From assembly GCA_963576565.1 (NCBI GenBank), contig OY755047.1, forward strand, positions 22,575,171-22,639,170: a stretch of DNA of 64,000 nucleotides. The letters are read 5' to 3'. A program made the translations under genes and the position numbers. Positions 24,029 through 52,791 of the stretch are shown here, piece by piece. The stretch comes from Aspidapion aeneum. Taxonomy: Eukaryota > Arthropoda > Insecta > Coleoptera > Brentidae. The stretch's first letter is position 1. Each line of letters begins with the position of its first letter. The notes beneath the pieces were generated by a model. It saw nothing but the letters and a program-made list of their open reading frames with translations. It was not told the DNA's origin and did no database searches.

Positions 24029-24175
24029 CATGGGCGCATCCAGAAAGGAGGGACTCGGGGCCCGCCCCCCCAAGCCCAACGATTTTTTACATATTTGCAT
24101 GAAAATAAATAAAATAGGATAAAAAACGGCAATATGGGGTCCCCCCCCCAAGACATATTTCTGGGTGCGCTACTG
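24029..24175. mobile_element. hAT-like MITE, G/C-run family
   Basis: GCGCATCCAGAAA at the left is inverted at the right as TTTCTGGGTGCGCTACTG. CATGACA flanks both sides (24022-24028 and 24176-24182). C-runs and a G-run lie next to the ends, and the central ACATATTTGCATGAAAATAA-type segment is shared with the copies at 47.34 and 57.80 kb. Confidence 0.7.
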
Positions 24176-24430
24176 CATGACAATTTTAAATTAACAGCTT
24201 GTACCCCGTTCCATGAGTATTTTATGTTTGCTTGTTTTATGTTAAGCTTTGATATTTGCTTTTGTCAAAAATTTTCATAAAGCATTTTATTTTTTTGCCT
24301 TACCCTACAGAATTTTAGACAGAATTCTTCTAATTTTGATAATTTTTGAATTTTTGCCACCTACACTCCTACCTGTCAAGGGTATGAAGAATTTCACTAA
24401 ATTTTCTGATTAGTAGTTTAAAATAAATTT

Positions 24431-24679
24431 AGATATCTTGAGATCTACTTACACCAGGGTAATAATATATTCCTTGTTTAAAAGGCCTTTAAAATGCCTT
24501 TCGAATGATGTATCACATTATGTAATTTTTACAAAAAAACAACTTTATTTGTTTTTTAATTTTGAATTTGATTTTTGTCAAAATTAAATTATGTGACACC
24601 TCGTTCGAACGGTATCTTAAATATATTTCAAACAGGCCATTGATCACTACCCTAGTGTAAGTAGTTTTTGAAATATCTA
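24431..24679. mobile_element. Palindromic MITE
   Basis: The two halves of this 249-bp stretch are inverted copies of one another, for example AGATATCTTGAGATCTACTTA against its diverged counterpart near 24660-24679, and ATGATGTATCACATTATGTA against the complement of the block at about 24585-24610. This gives arms of about 100 bases with moderate divergence. Confidence 0.65.
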
Positions 24680-24808
24680 ATTTTGTTTAAGTAAGCACAT
24701 GTGTGAGCCACATAGATAGTTTTGATTTTCAAAAATTAATTTAACAAAACCCACTGAAAAGAAAATTTTCAGTTTATGCTTCTAGTGCAGGCGCTAGAGG
24801 TAGTTGAG

Positions 24809-25212
24809 CAGCGGCGTAGCGTGCCCGAAAGGGCGGGGGGGCGACAGCTAAAAAGGGCGCCTCTGAAAACTGATGAAAAATCTTACGGCAAAAAAAAAAG
24901 AACCAAAAGGTCAAAAAGGCGCCTCTCACAAATCTTGCGACCAAAAAAAAAGAACCGCGCCGTAGAAATTTGAACCGCACCGTCTCCAAAAAAAAAAAAA
25001 AACGGTCATCATATGTCAGGGGGCGCCCGATAAGTCACAAGGGCACCTCTGACGACGAAATCTTGCCAACTACAAAACAAAAAAAAAAGGTCATCATGTA
25101 TAAGGGGGCGTCCGATACGACACAAGGGCGCATCTCCCACCTATGGGGCGCCACTACCCTCGGGGCGGGGGGGGCGACGAACCCCCCGCGCCCCCCCCAC
25201 GCTACGCCGCTG
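24809..25212. mobile_element. hAT-like MITE with exact 8-bp target duplication
   Basis: Termini CAGCGGCGTAGCGTG are inverted at both ends. TAGTTGAG occurs exactly on both sides (24801-24808 and 25213-25220). The interior is made of repeated AAAGGTC/AAAAAAAAAAAC and GGGGCG(A/C)CC blocks, so it has grown by internal duplication. Confidence 0.85.
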
Positions 25213-25559
25213 TAGTTGAGTGTGCAAAATATAGGAACAGCAATTTGCCAATGGATTCTAGCTGAGAATAGAGAACAGTTAATTAACAATGGTGGATCGG
25301 GCCAGTTTTTGGTTCATTTTTTTATCCCCACTCCTCTTATAGTCGTGTTCTTATTTCTGGAAATTTAACTAAAGTTGACGCCCTAAAGCCACAAAAATGC
25401 ATCAGAAATGTGTAAAATCTAACCTAAAAAAAAAATTCTATTAGTTTCTTAAATTTTAACTGCAAAACCACCAAAACTCCCAGTTCCCCTAAAACCTGAA
25501 ATTTTTAGTTTTTTTTTTTTAAATTTTCTCAATAACTAAAATATACAATTATCTTTCTT

Positions 25560-26690
25560 GGAGAAAAAATTATCCTTTTACCAATACATAAATCAGTGGA
25601 GTGCGCCTAATGAGAAACTCTTCAACGACGTACGTTTTTGGGGTAATGTAAACAAAAATTAAAAAATAAACATATTTATTACATGTTTTTCCAGATTTTC
25701 TTAAAAACCAAGCTCTATATCAAAAAATATAATACTTGCTTTATTGTAGACAATAAAATTTCCTTTTAAACAGTGTGTAATAAGATAAGATTTATTTCAT
25801 CTGTAACAATTTAGGGGCACCCGTAAATTAACCCAACTTTGAAAAATTTTAAAATGTTTAAGCCAATTGGGTCAGACGAATAACAAACCGTCCGTTTATT
25901 AAGAAAATGTAAAAAAATTACCAAAATCAAATGTTTTATTACAAGTTTTACTAAATTATCTTAAAAACCAAGTCCGGTATCAATTTTTTTATAGTCGATT
26001 GTAGATAATAAAATTTCCTTATAAACGCTGTATAACAAAGTACTATTTATTTTTAGATTAAAACTTTACAGGCCTCCGTAAATTAAATCAATTTTTACAA
26101 ATCACCAAACTCATTAATTTTGTTATAGTTTTTTTCCAATTTTCTCAGAAAGTAAGCTCAATTGACAAAAATGTGTCTTATACTTTTTACCAATGTCTAA
26201 GTCAGTGGCGTTTGATTAATGGCAAACTCTTTAGTGGCGTCCATAAATGGTTGTAATGGACTCCTCGCCACTGATGCAAATCTGAAAAAAATCGAACAAA
26301 TTATAATTTGTTTGGTGATTTTTAAACATTGATTTAATTTGCGGACGTCCCTTAAATTTTTAATTTAGAGAAAGAGAAAATTACATTTTTCTCATCTCAT
26401 CTCATTATCATTTAAAAGGAAATTTTATTTTCTACAATCATTATTTTGTTACACAGCATTTAAAAGAAAATTTTATTGTGTATAATCAACTATGGAACAC
26501 AATTTTTGATAGAGGGCTTGGTTTTGAATATAATAGGTTAAAACATGCAGTTTTTTTAATTTTTTTTGCATTAAACAAAAAAAAATCCAAAAAGCTTAGT
26601 TTCTAAGAAAGTTGAAAAAACTTGGTAAGTTTAGTGATTTTTCAAAATTTATTTAATTTAGGGAAGCCCTGAATTGTTATTGCTAAAACT
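25560..26690. repeat. Complex direct and inverted repeat region
   Basis: Blocks such as CCAATACATAAATCAGTGG / CCAATGTCTAAGTCAGTGG (near 25580 and 26195), TTTAAACAGTGTGTAATAAG / TAAACGCTGTATAACAAAG, and their complements near 26380-26480 recur at several positions. This looks like overlapping degenerate copies of one AT-rich element. No coding sequence is seen. Confidence 0.5.
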
Positions 26691-27010
26691 TATCTTGATT
26701 TAATATACACCGTAATTACGAGATGGTGGGCATATTTCAAACATGGACATATTTGACCCAGGTACCTTACTAAAAATCCATTCGACTGAGCTCTTGCGCC
26801 ATTGTTCATAGTATGAGTACGCACCTTACTCATGACTTGCAAACTTATGTTATCATATCTAGACATAGTTATTGTTATATACTCAAAAAAAAAACTAGAA
26901 AAAAATCACAAAACAATTAAATTTTCCACAAATTGCAATCTACATCCCTATCTTTCTAAATAATTTTTACACATATTACTAATATTATAAAGTGCATCAT
27001 ATACCTTCTT

Positions 27011-27018
27011 TATATAAA
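27011..27018 (+). promoter_or_regulatory. TATA box of amylase C
   Basis: TATATAAA located 69 bases before the ATG of amylase C, a spacing consistent with a short 5' UTR. The upstream region is unrelated to the A/B promoter block, so C is probably controlled separately. Confidence 0.6.
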
Positions 27019-27086
27019 CTCTTGTCTATTAAGAAATAGCTTTAGTTTATTTTACTGAACGAATTCCAATATTTCTAATTTTAAAA

Positions 27087-44060
<16,974 letters not shown>

Positions 44061-44540
44061 GAGTACATTTATTATAAGTAATTTTAGGAATTAAGTAATG
44101 TTTCTTTTTCCACAAAATTGATAAAATGTACCAGACATGGCGTTTAAAAAAAAAATCTCGAACACATCGATTTAATTTGTAAGAGGCACAGTTTTTGACT
44201 CTCCCAAAATTTGTTATAGCATGCACCCCTTCTTCTAGGGGTAAATTTTACCTATATTTTGAATAGGGAAAGTGGGTGTATTTAATTTTCGACTTATTTT
44301 TACTCCTTGTATTTGGGCTTCCATATCATGCACGGTGTTTCCCCACGCTCCATAGAAAAAAAGTATATGTATTTTTAGTTAATAAATGGATGATTCCCCC
44401 GTAGAAAAAAAAGTATTTTCGTCTAACTACCATTATCCCTTTCTAGATTTTGGCCCAGATCCCCGCTTGCACATAGTAACTTTGGAGAAAATTTGTTAAA
44501 ATCAAATCGATAGATTTTCAAAATTTTCACTAAATACTAA

Positions 44541-45029
44541 CTGTTAGTATTATTTGGCTTAACAATTCCGCTCATTGACGCTCACGTGTCTGATGGCGGG
44601 TAAAAACAAAATCAGCGTTAGTCTGGCCTGAAAGGCAGAAGAGCTGTCGTAGGTCACGGATGGTTTGTTTCTTTTTATTTTTAATCGATCTTTTCATTGA
44701 TCGATATGTATAGCAGTTTATGTTCGCCTGTTCTTGTTCTAGTTTCTCTCGTATCTCGGTAGATGGCGCTTCTTGCAAGAGTTTTCTCACTATTTACAAA
44801 GGATTAGATACAAAACCGTCTAATTAACTTCGCAAGGGTGTCACATTGACCAAGCAGTGCTCTGAGGAGTCCCATAAGGACGAAACAGTTAACTGTCAAC
44901 ACTTATTAGTTGTCCATTAGATCTTGGACCCCCGTGAGAGTAAGCTTTTAAGCTACCCACGAAAAAATATGAGAGAAACAAAAACTTCTTTTTTCCCGAT
45001 TAGCCACGAAACTTGTTTGATTTTCATTT
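44541..45029 (+). mobile_element. Solo hammerhead-ribozyme element
   Basis: A single diverged unit homologous to 60752-61234 of the tandem element. It begins at GTTAGTATTATTTGGCTTA and ends at GAAACTTGTTTGATTTT. The right end coincides with the right end of the tandem element, and the left end matches the point where the inverted arm of that element stops. It contains a complete hammerhead core. No ORF. Confidence 0.8.
44850..44911 (+). ncRNA. Type I hammerhead ribozyme (copy 1)
   Basis: Stem I AGTGCT/AACACT (44856-44861 and 44898-44903, one mismatch). Core CTGAGGA (44862-44868). Stem II GTCC/GGAC closing loop CATAA. Core GAAA (44882-44885). Stem III CAG/CTG with loop TTAA. Predicted cleavage after the GTC ending at 44897. 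All invariant core residues of the CUGANGA...GAAA...NUH pattern are present. Confidence 0.85.
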
Positions 45030-45039
45030 ATGATCTTGG

Positions 45040-45365
45040 ACTATTTTATTTTATTTACAACGTTGGATAGGGATTCGTAACTCATATAATAAAAATTCCT
45101 CTCTTCTAGTGCAACGTAAAAGTTTTTAATTACTGCAATTTGTATGAAAAACACTGCGAGAATTTTTCATCAAAGGACACTCGCCATAAATAGTTTTATT
45201 GTTTGTTTTTGCATAAAAGTGTGACACAATTATTCTTAGATAATTGCAATGGGTCATACCTAATACAAAAACTAAGTGCATTCACAATACTTGTGTTCAT
45301 GTCGACTGTAGGACACATATTTATAAGTATCATTCTTTTATTTTAATTTAATTTCTTACTTTAGC
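45040..45365. other. Intergenic, nothing recognised
   Basis: AT-rich sequence downstream of the solo ribozyme element, with no feature that I can support. Confidence 0.4.
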
Positions 45366-45367
45366 TA

Positions 45368-46080
45368 TCTATCTATCTATCTATTTAGCCTTTTTCGATC
45401 CATCTTTGGATATAGGCCTCCCCTAATATCTTTCAATCTTCGTCTTCATCGATCTAGTTCCCGCATGTTTCTTCAAATCGTCCGCTCATCTCATTTGTGG
45501 CCTTCCCCTACTTCTTTTATTTTCCCAAGGTCTCCAGTTTACAATAAATTTGTTCCATCGATCGTCTTTCTGTCTGATATTATGACCGGCAAATTTCCAT
45601 TTTAATTTTCCTATTTCTCCTTTATTTTTATTTATTACCTATTAATTCCTTTTTCTATCTGTTAGCTTTACATGTAACATTTATCTTTCCATTGATTTGT
45701 GTGCTTTTGTTACTTTATCCATGTTTGAATTTACAAATGTCCAGGTCTGGGATTCATAGGTAAGTACAGGAAGGATACATTGGTTATACACTTTCGTTTT
45801 GAGGTACTGATGACATTTTTTTAAATTTTTATTATGTAGCTTAGTTTACCGAATGCTGCTGTTTAGTTTTCTTTTTTTAGTTTAATAATTTGTCACAGGT
45901 ATATATATTCCGTTTACTTTGATGCCCACTTCTTCCCAATCTTTTTCAAAATCATCTTGTAGGGCCTGGTTAAATAGTTTAGGCCATATTGTGTCACCCT
46001 GGCTGACACCTCTTCTTATGTGGATTGTCTTTTACTTACTTCGTGGATTTCATTAAGTGATTTCAAGACAAAAGGTTCAT
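45368..46080 (-). mobile_element. LINE 3' fragment with (GATA)n tail
   Basis: On the minus strand remnants read NQCILPVLTYESQTW and TKAHKSMERKML, characteristic of the C-terminal part of non-LTR reverse transcriptases. They end toward a GATAGATAGATA run at 45363-45384. The RT core is missing and the frame is broken. Probably a different LINE family from the one at 35-36 kb. Confidence 0.7.
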
Positions 46081-47342
46081 ATAAACATAGGTCCGCAAAC
46101 GCTTAGTTTTCGAGATACAGCGTGTTAAAATGTTGTTTTTATAGCTTCTGCAGTTTTTGAGATATTTAGCTCAAATTTGGCATGTATATTTACTTATAGG
46201 CACTACAATACTAGGCATGCCAAAAAAGTTTTAATTAATTTGTTTATTTTGATATACTCACCATTCCACGCAATTTTTTATTTTATAATAGCAGCTTTTG
46301 GTGTAACAGCGATTTTCTGTCTTACGGTTAAAGTTGCAAAAAAATTGCATTAAACAAAAAAGTTTGCAAATAAAACAAGGATTTCATTTCTCTTCATAAA
46401 ATCGACCAGCGTCTTGCAACAAAAAAAAATCCGGTGGGGAAGGCGACATGACCCCTGAAAAAGTATTGCCCTGTAGGTGTGTACTATTATTTTGCATGTC
46501 TAATAGCGTACGTGCCAAATTTGTGCCCAATATCTGAAAAACTGCATGAGCTATAAACAAAAAACTAAAAAAAAAACTTTAACACTCTATCTCGGAAACA
46601 AGGTGTTTGTGGATATATGTTTAAATGAAAGTTTTGTCTTGAAATCACTTAAAGAATCTAGCACTAAATTTATGTTATTGAATTTTGAAACATCCTGTAT
46701 TTATTGGCTATTAAATCTGTGTATCTGTGTTCTATTCGGCTATTATTTAAAGATGCTTTTACTGCCTAGAGCACTTAATTTAGCTACTGGTTTAAAACTA
46801 TTATAATTAACAATTAAATTTAAAATCAAATGACTACAAAATATATATTGGCATAATGTTTTTATGGTGTAATAATATTTCGCAGGTTGATTACATTGCT
46901 GGAACCTCGCTGTCATTAGTCAATTTTCCCACATCTTTAAAGGCTGCTTTTTAGCATAAATATAAGAATAAAACGACTACGGCAAGGGGTTTCTCACCTA
47001 CCAAAATTTGTACACAGATATTAACATGTAATACAAGCTATTGCCAACTATTTCCATGTATTAACAAAATATTTCCACATATTGCCAAGTATTTCCCTAG
47101 TATTATCACATATTAAGGTATTGCCATGTATTAACCTCGGTATTAACAGAGTAAAATAAAATATTTGTCTTGGCAGAATTTTTTTTAACACTGAAAAGTA
47201 GATAATAATATATTAAGTCACTTCTTGCTGCTTTTAATGAAATTTAAGGACAATATTTACTAACGCAAAACCTGTCCTAAGTCTATTTTAGACCTCTATC
47301 TATCACTTTTATTTGACAAGATCAAAAAAGGACAGGTATAAA

Positions 47343-47518
47343 CAGTGGCGCACCCAGGAATATGTCTGGGGGGGGGCGAGGCCTCTTGGGGGGGCCTGAA
47401 GCTTCATGTTGTCAAATTTTAAGCTATTTTTTGTGTACTTACATGAAATATTTAGAAAACATGTAAAAAAATAAGGCTTGGGGGGGGGGGGGCGAGGATC
47501 CCCCTGGGTGCGCCCATG
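47343..47518. mobile_element. hAT-like MITE nested in the 4.39-kb element
   Basis: CAGTGGCGCACCCAGGAATA at the left and CCCTGGGTGCGCCCATG at the right, with GGTATAAA on both sides (47335-47342 and 47519-47526). G-runs lie inside both ends. The central ACTTACATGAAATATTTAGA is shared with the copy at 57.80 kb. Confidence 0.85.
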
Positions 47519-47529
47519 GGTATAAAACA

Positions 47530-49140
47530 ATTTAATTTCTTACAAGCTACTTAAGACATAATTTCAACAAGAAAATGGAAATTTTGAGGAGTCATGAAAT
47601 AAACCAAATTTATTACTGAAAGTTATTTATTTTAATCAAAATCGTAAAAAAGTCGCCGTCATGGTGTAGTGGTATAGTCCTTGCAATAAGGCTAGTCCTT
47701 TTGCTTAATCACCCCGTAATTCTGGTAACAAAATGCACGTGTATTCTTAATTCAGTTTTAAACCACAGATTCCTAAGGTAACTGATAATGGGTGCTGCAA
47801 TATTAATTATCAGTTACCTTAAAATTAACACGACCCTCTATAATAAGGGTGGTGGATCGGTGTTTAAACTGTTAATCGTTTCGAAATTTCTGACTTTGAA
47901 AGGTGTTTGAAAGATTATCGCTTATTTTTTATTTAAATTGGTATTTGGAATAGTTTTTTAACAAAAGTTTCCTTCCCAAAATTATTTTAAATAGTGAAAA
48001 ATGTATGTACAGCGAATGTGCTTTACTGGCATGTATTGAGTAATCAACTGGGGTGCACTGCCAACAAAGTTTCTACACTGGAAGATTTTCAATGCGACCG
48101 GCAGAAACTATGAACAAACCATAAACTAATGATGAATTGATTTAAAAAAAAGTGTTATTATCTACAATGTATTTCGAGCTGTTAAGTTAATCTAAGCTTC
48201 GCAATTTGTTTTGTTAAGTTTCAATTATTATTAATGCATAAGCGTAAAGACTTAATAAAAGTTAAATTAATATTATTTGTAGTTTGTAAAATTGAACTTC
48301 AGCTCAACTCATATTAATCTAGGTACTTCCTAATTTCTTTGTTATAATAATAGTATATGAGCATTTATATTTTTAGTTTAAACTAAAATAAAACACAGTA
48401 TTTTATTATATTTTTTAATAAAAAATATGTTCATACTAAAATTCCACACTTTTTATGGTGAACACATAGATCTTTTAAAAAGTGTAAAGAAGTTTTGACT
48501 TAACTGCAAAGGCTTTGGAAATCTCAACAAAAACTCTATTGAGGACAAAAGACATACAGGCTCTTTCTGAGTGAATTAAAAAAAAATTAGAAACAATATA
48601 TCATAAACTATAAAGACCTATATTGAGACTATTACTAATTACTAAGTTTAAAATGTTGCAATAGAACTTGAACAGCTCATAGGATTAAGTTCAAATCGAA
48701 TCACTAAAATTTTTATATTAATATTTAAGCATAAATGATTGTATGGTGCTCTAACCTAGTTTAATGAAATAAAATAAATCTAAAATCTAACGAAAAAAAC
48801 GAAAAAAAAAACAAACTACGCAAAAATAAGTTATTCTCATTTTCGAAAAAACTTCATCTCATGAACTACTATATAGTCAGTTATGACGAGAGGAACGACA
48901 TCAATAGCTGTTTCATTTTCTGTCTTCCAAAATTAATTTGTTTTATCTTTTTGAAGAATGGTTTTACAAGTTTTCTAAAGGTGTTGTTTTGAATCGCATG
49001 AGAGAGTCTTCATATTTTTGTCATTATTACTGTTTTTCTTGAAATTCCGCTCTGCCGTTACCAAAGCTGCTAACATTTTATCTCTGTCGTAAATTTTCTT
49101 CACCATTTTTCTGAGAATATATTGATTTTTTTAAATATCT
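47530..49140. other. Interior of the 4.39-kb element, unclassified
   Basis: AT-rich sequence without a long open frame. A tRNA-like A-box string (GGTGTAGTGGTATAGTCC near 47660-47680) occurs without a matching B box. Confidence 0.4.
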
Positions 49141-49339
49141 ACTTTACAAAATATTTTGACTACTTGTCAGAAATTTTTTGTTTCCTTTCATTGTCAATTT
49201 TAACTTTAATAGACAGACAGGCTTGCAACTGCCAACTGCAATCTGGGGCCAACAATGATTTTTGATGCTATTTTCTGTCTTCTTTATAGCAGAAAAATAA
49301 AAAAGGATAGCAAAGGGACTTGGGGTATTGCAAATACTA

Positions 49340-49440
49340 TAGCCAATGTTTGCTTCCCACACCGGCAGTCCGGGTTCGAATTCTGGCTAGGTACTTGGTT
49401 GTTTGTGTTTGTTTAAAAATGCTTTAACCTTGCTCGAACT
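49340..49440 (+). other. Possible SINE head with RNA polymerase III B box
   Basis: GGGTTCGAATTC near 49371-49382 fits a B box, preceded by CCACACCGGCAGTCC. An A box is not clear. It may be a truncated tRNA-derived SINE within the 4.39-kb element. Confidence 0.3.
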
Positions 49441-49742
49441 TTGCGAAACTGGGCAATTGATCCTGATTGGATGGAAAGTCCCAGTATAAATAAAAAAAAA
49501 TCAAAATTTAACCCAAGTAACCTAAAAACTTTTTTTAATTTCCTTGTATTTTGTTTTAGTTTGAATTTGATCCGCTCTTCTCAATTGAAATGGATATGTG
49601 CCATTGAGTTGTATAAAGCCCTAGGGTATAGAAGTCAATGATATGTGCCATGTAGCTTAATTGGGCAAAAAAAAATTAAAGAATTGTTGATTGTGTGTAT
49701 GTCATCATTTTTGGGCCACCGGAGATTTTCTTCAGTCTTTCA

Positions 49743-50190
49743 TTAAAAATTTGAGTGGTGATCTGCCGTCTCACTATTAATTATACGGCCCACCCACCAA
49801 TCCTCATCAAAGTAGACAGCATAATACTGTTCTTTTTCTAGAGTGGGGTGTTGTTTCTCTACTTCAGTTACATTGTCTTCTGAAAAAATGTCACTAGGCG
49901 AATCACTATAGAGACTAAAGACATCATCATTATCATCATCAGAAGGGGAGGATGTGGATATAGAAGGAATATCTTTTAAACATGTTTTTTGTGATGACAT
50001 TTTTCTTACTTTTGCGTTTTTTTTTGTTTTGTTTACTTCTCGGTGTACTTGCCCGTCTTTTAAAAGGTTTCTTTGATTTGGATGTTTTTTGTACTTCGAT
50101 TGCGATCAGATAGATTCCTTTTTTGTTGTTTGAAAACCAGCAGAGCTTGTACAAACCCTGGTTATATTTGAAACGAAATTCTGAAACCAA
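49743..50190 (-). pseudogene. Element-encoded protein remnant, acidic/basic ORFs
   Basis: Two overlapping minus-strand frames. The first (50190-49939) starts MVSEFRFKYNQGLYKLCWFS and contains KTSKSKKPFKRRASTPRSKQ. The second (50000-49743) starts MSSQKTCLKDIPSISTSSPS and contains DDDNDDVF and EQYYAVYFDEDWWVGRI. The order basic stretch, serine/acidic stretch, then a Tyr/Trp-rich YYAVYFDEDWWVGRI module looks like one protein broken by a frameshift near 50000. That last module resembles a segment seen at the end of uncharacterised insect transposon-associated proteins. I cannot assign a function. Confidence 0.4.
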
Positions 50191-50236
50191 CCCGGATGGA
50201 AAATATTAAGTTCCTCTTTTTTCCAAAATAAATATA

Positions 50237-50705
50237 AATAGGTGTTCTGCTAACTTATATAAAGTTAGCAAAACACCATATTTTTAAAAAAAAAACGGGC
50301 ACGGCAAATTTTTTGTTTTCACAACTAATTTACGGATAATTAACGGCAAATTGTAAACGAATTTTTTTTTAGATAAATCCATTGTTTCTATAGGTGTTCT
50401 GCTAACTTTATATAAAGTTAGCAAACCACCATATTTTTTTGAAAAAAAAAGGCACGGCAAATTTTTGTTTTCACAACTAAGTAATTTACGAATAATTAAC
50501 GGCAAATTGTAAACTAAATTTTTTTTAGATAAATCCATTGTTTCTATAGGTGTTCTGCTAACTTTATATAAAGTTAGAAAAACACCATATTTTTTTTTTT
50601 TTTAAACGGGCACGGCAAATTTTTTGTTTTTACAACTAATTTACGGATAATTGTGAGCATATAATTTTTTTTAATTCCCAAAGTTGTTCTGCTAACTTTA
50701 TATAC
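50237..50705. repeat. About 155-bp tandem repeat with internal palindromes
   Basis: Three full units and a partial one, each starting GGTGTTCTGCTAACTTTATA. The palindrome CTAACTTTATATAAAGTTAG recurs near 50248, 50403 and 50558, and its first half near 50692. Between them stand GGGCACGGCAAATTTT and AATTAACGGCAAATTGTAAA. It lies inside the 4.39-kb element. No coding role is seen. Confidence 0.8.
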
Positions 50706-51376
50706 ATGAATAAGACTGAATCGGAAAAAAAACAACAAAAAAAAACATACGCCACCCACTGAAAAAAATACCTCACTGAACCCAAAAAAATACAAAATTT
50801 TTCCTTACCCTACCCAAAAGAAAACCAAACCCAAAAACAAACCAAACCTCACCGTACCCCACTTACAAAAAAAATATCTCACTAAACCCAAAAGAAAAAA
50901 CAAAACTTTACAAAACGATCGGATCAGTGAAACTAAGAACAGCTTGATAAACTGCTTCCTTTAAGCATCTGGTCAATCTTCCCCGCCGTATTTATGTTTT
51001 TCAATATTTCAGTTAATATTTACCTACTTGAAAGCCTTAGCTGCTTTCAAAGCATATAATTTAAAAATAAATTCAAATTTTCTTCTACTTACCTGTTAAA
51101 AAACTCGACTCACAACACTCTAAACTACACACTTCTAACTTAAAAATTCGAGGTATTGACATATTAACCACAGGTATTTACATTTTATTAACTGGTATGA
51201 ACATGTTATTGCCTAGGTATTTACAAGTATTGACACATATTAACTACATATTGACAAGTATTGCATACTATTGACCACTATTGACTTAGTATTGACCACT
51301 ATTGACACAGTATTGACATGTATTAACCTGTGATTTGTACACCAATTAACAAGGTGAAAAACCCCTTGGACTACGG

Positions 51377-52785
51377 CGTCTGCCTCCACGTAGCACACCT
51401 GGACAGGGTTTGGTTGGTTAGAGATGTAACAAAACAGAATTATAAATGGTATTTTTGCCCTATATAAGTTTAATAATTTTAATTAAATATTGTTTTCGAC
51501 ATCAACAAGCATTAATTACATGCAAGACTAAGTCAAGAACAAGTAAAATTTATAGCAATGCAGCGACTTGTTTTTAGACATTTATTTTCAGGATCGCTAT
51601 ATTTTAACAAAAGTTCGTATATTCGGCTAATCTATCCTTTGAGCCACTAACATTAAAATAATTGATATTTTGTAACTGTAAACAAATGTATGAAACTATT
51701 TTTAATTTTTAAAAAACACACTGTGTACTTTTGATCTGTAACGGTTTTCTAAGTCGACGCGTCTCTGGCTAGCGCTGGTGTTTTGTTTCTTTGTTTGTAG
51801 CGTTCAAAGCATAGTCTATCTCTTTCTCGGAAAAGTGTTTTAGGCTTAGAGTTTAAACGAATCAACGGTAAGTGGGGATTACAGATATCGCACACCCGCT
51901 GAAAAAGAGTCACAACTCAAAAATCGCCTTTATTGAGATAAACCTGCCGCCATCATCGAAATAACTTGTACTTTCTTCCATAAAAGCGTCACATTTATGT
52001 TTCTTATTATGACTCTTTTATTTTGTCCAGTTTACCTGAGGATGCGTTCCTTTACAGTGTCACTTTTGACTTTATAACAGCGTGAACTTGGAATTTCATC
52101 CTGAAAAGAGTCACATTTCGAGTTGTGAAGGTTTTCGTGTGAACTATTGGTTAAATCTGACCCATATAACAAGTAAAATACTGTTCTTTTTTGTGTTGTG
52201 ACTGTTTTTTCGAATTGTTCAGTGTACAGAGAATTAAGGAGAATAAGAAAAAAATATTTTGAATTTATTAGAAAATAATCACATTCCCAGTTGTTATTCA
52301 GCATTTTATAACTCGTAAAAATAAATACAAAGTTTCTTCTTTATTTGTTTTCTTTTTTTATATTATTTACCATCCTGCGTGACATCCTGATTTACAACGT
52401 CATGATGCCTTGTTCTAAAAAAGTGTCACAATATCGGGTTTTTGTCATTTTTTTAACTGACTAAAAACGACAAAAATCATTTTTTCTGAGAAACGTACTG
52501 CACCAATGTAAGTGAAAAATAAATCTCTTTAATGAACGAAATTCTTTAACAGCGATTTTCTCAAAACAATGTTTTTTGAGTTGTGACTATTTTTTAGCGG
52601 GGGTGCGATATATCTATCTGGGGTGTGACCATGATTAAAGACGCCTCCTCAAGAATGATTGGGGGTTTTGCGATGGTGTCTTGTACTGCCCTCGGGAAAC
52701 TGGAAGTCTAAATTAAGGATCTGCAGAATGTTTTTAACTATAAGCGGGAATGTGCTTCAAATCCCATTCTTCAAAACTTTGCAGT
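51377..52785. other. Intergenic, nothing recognised
   Basis: No long open frame, splice-linked exon or bounded repeat. A modest excess of GTGTCAC/GTGAC words occurs between 51900 and 52600. Confidence 0.4.
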
Positions 52786-52791
52786 GAGCAC

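Larger units (their letters stand above)
46983..51368. mobile_element. 4.39-kb TIR element with 8-bp target duplication
   Basis: The ends CAAGGGGTTTCTCACC and, inverted, CAAGGGGTTTTTCACC are flanked by GACTACGG on both sides (46975-46982 and 51369-51376). Just inside both ends are iterated short motifs, TATTGCCA and GTATTAAC on the left (47015-47150), TATTGACA and TATTAAC on the right (51155-51335), in the same orientation. The 8-bp duplication suggests hAT or a P-like superfamily. No DDE or RNase H-like transposase was recognised; only two short minus-strand frames near 49.7-50.2 kb could be element-encoded. It is therefore non-autonomous or captured sequence. Confidence 0.85.

Noticed and set aside
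24774..25289. Basic 60-85 codon frames with runs of lysine
   Set aside because: They translate the A-, G- and C-runs of a hAT-like MITE.
47655..47735. tRNA gene suggested by GGTGTAGTGGTATAG
   Set aside because: No B box at the right distance and no cloverleaf; at most a decayed A box.
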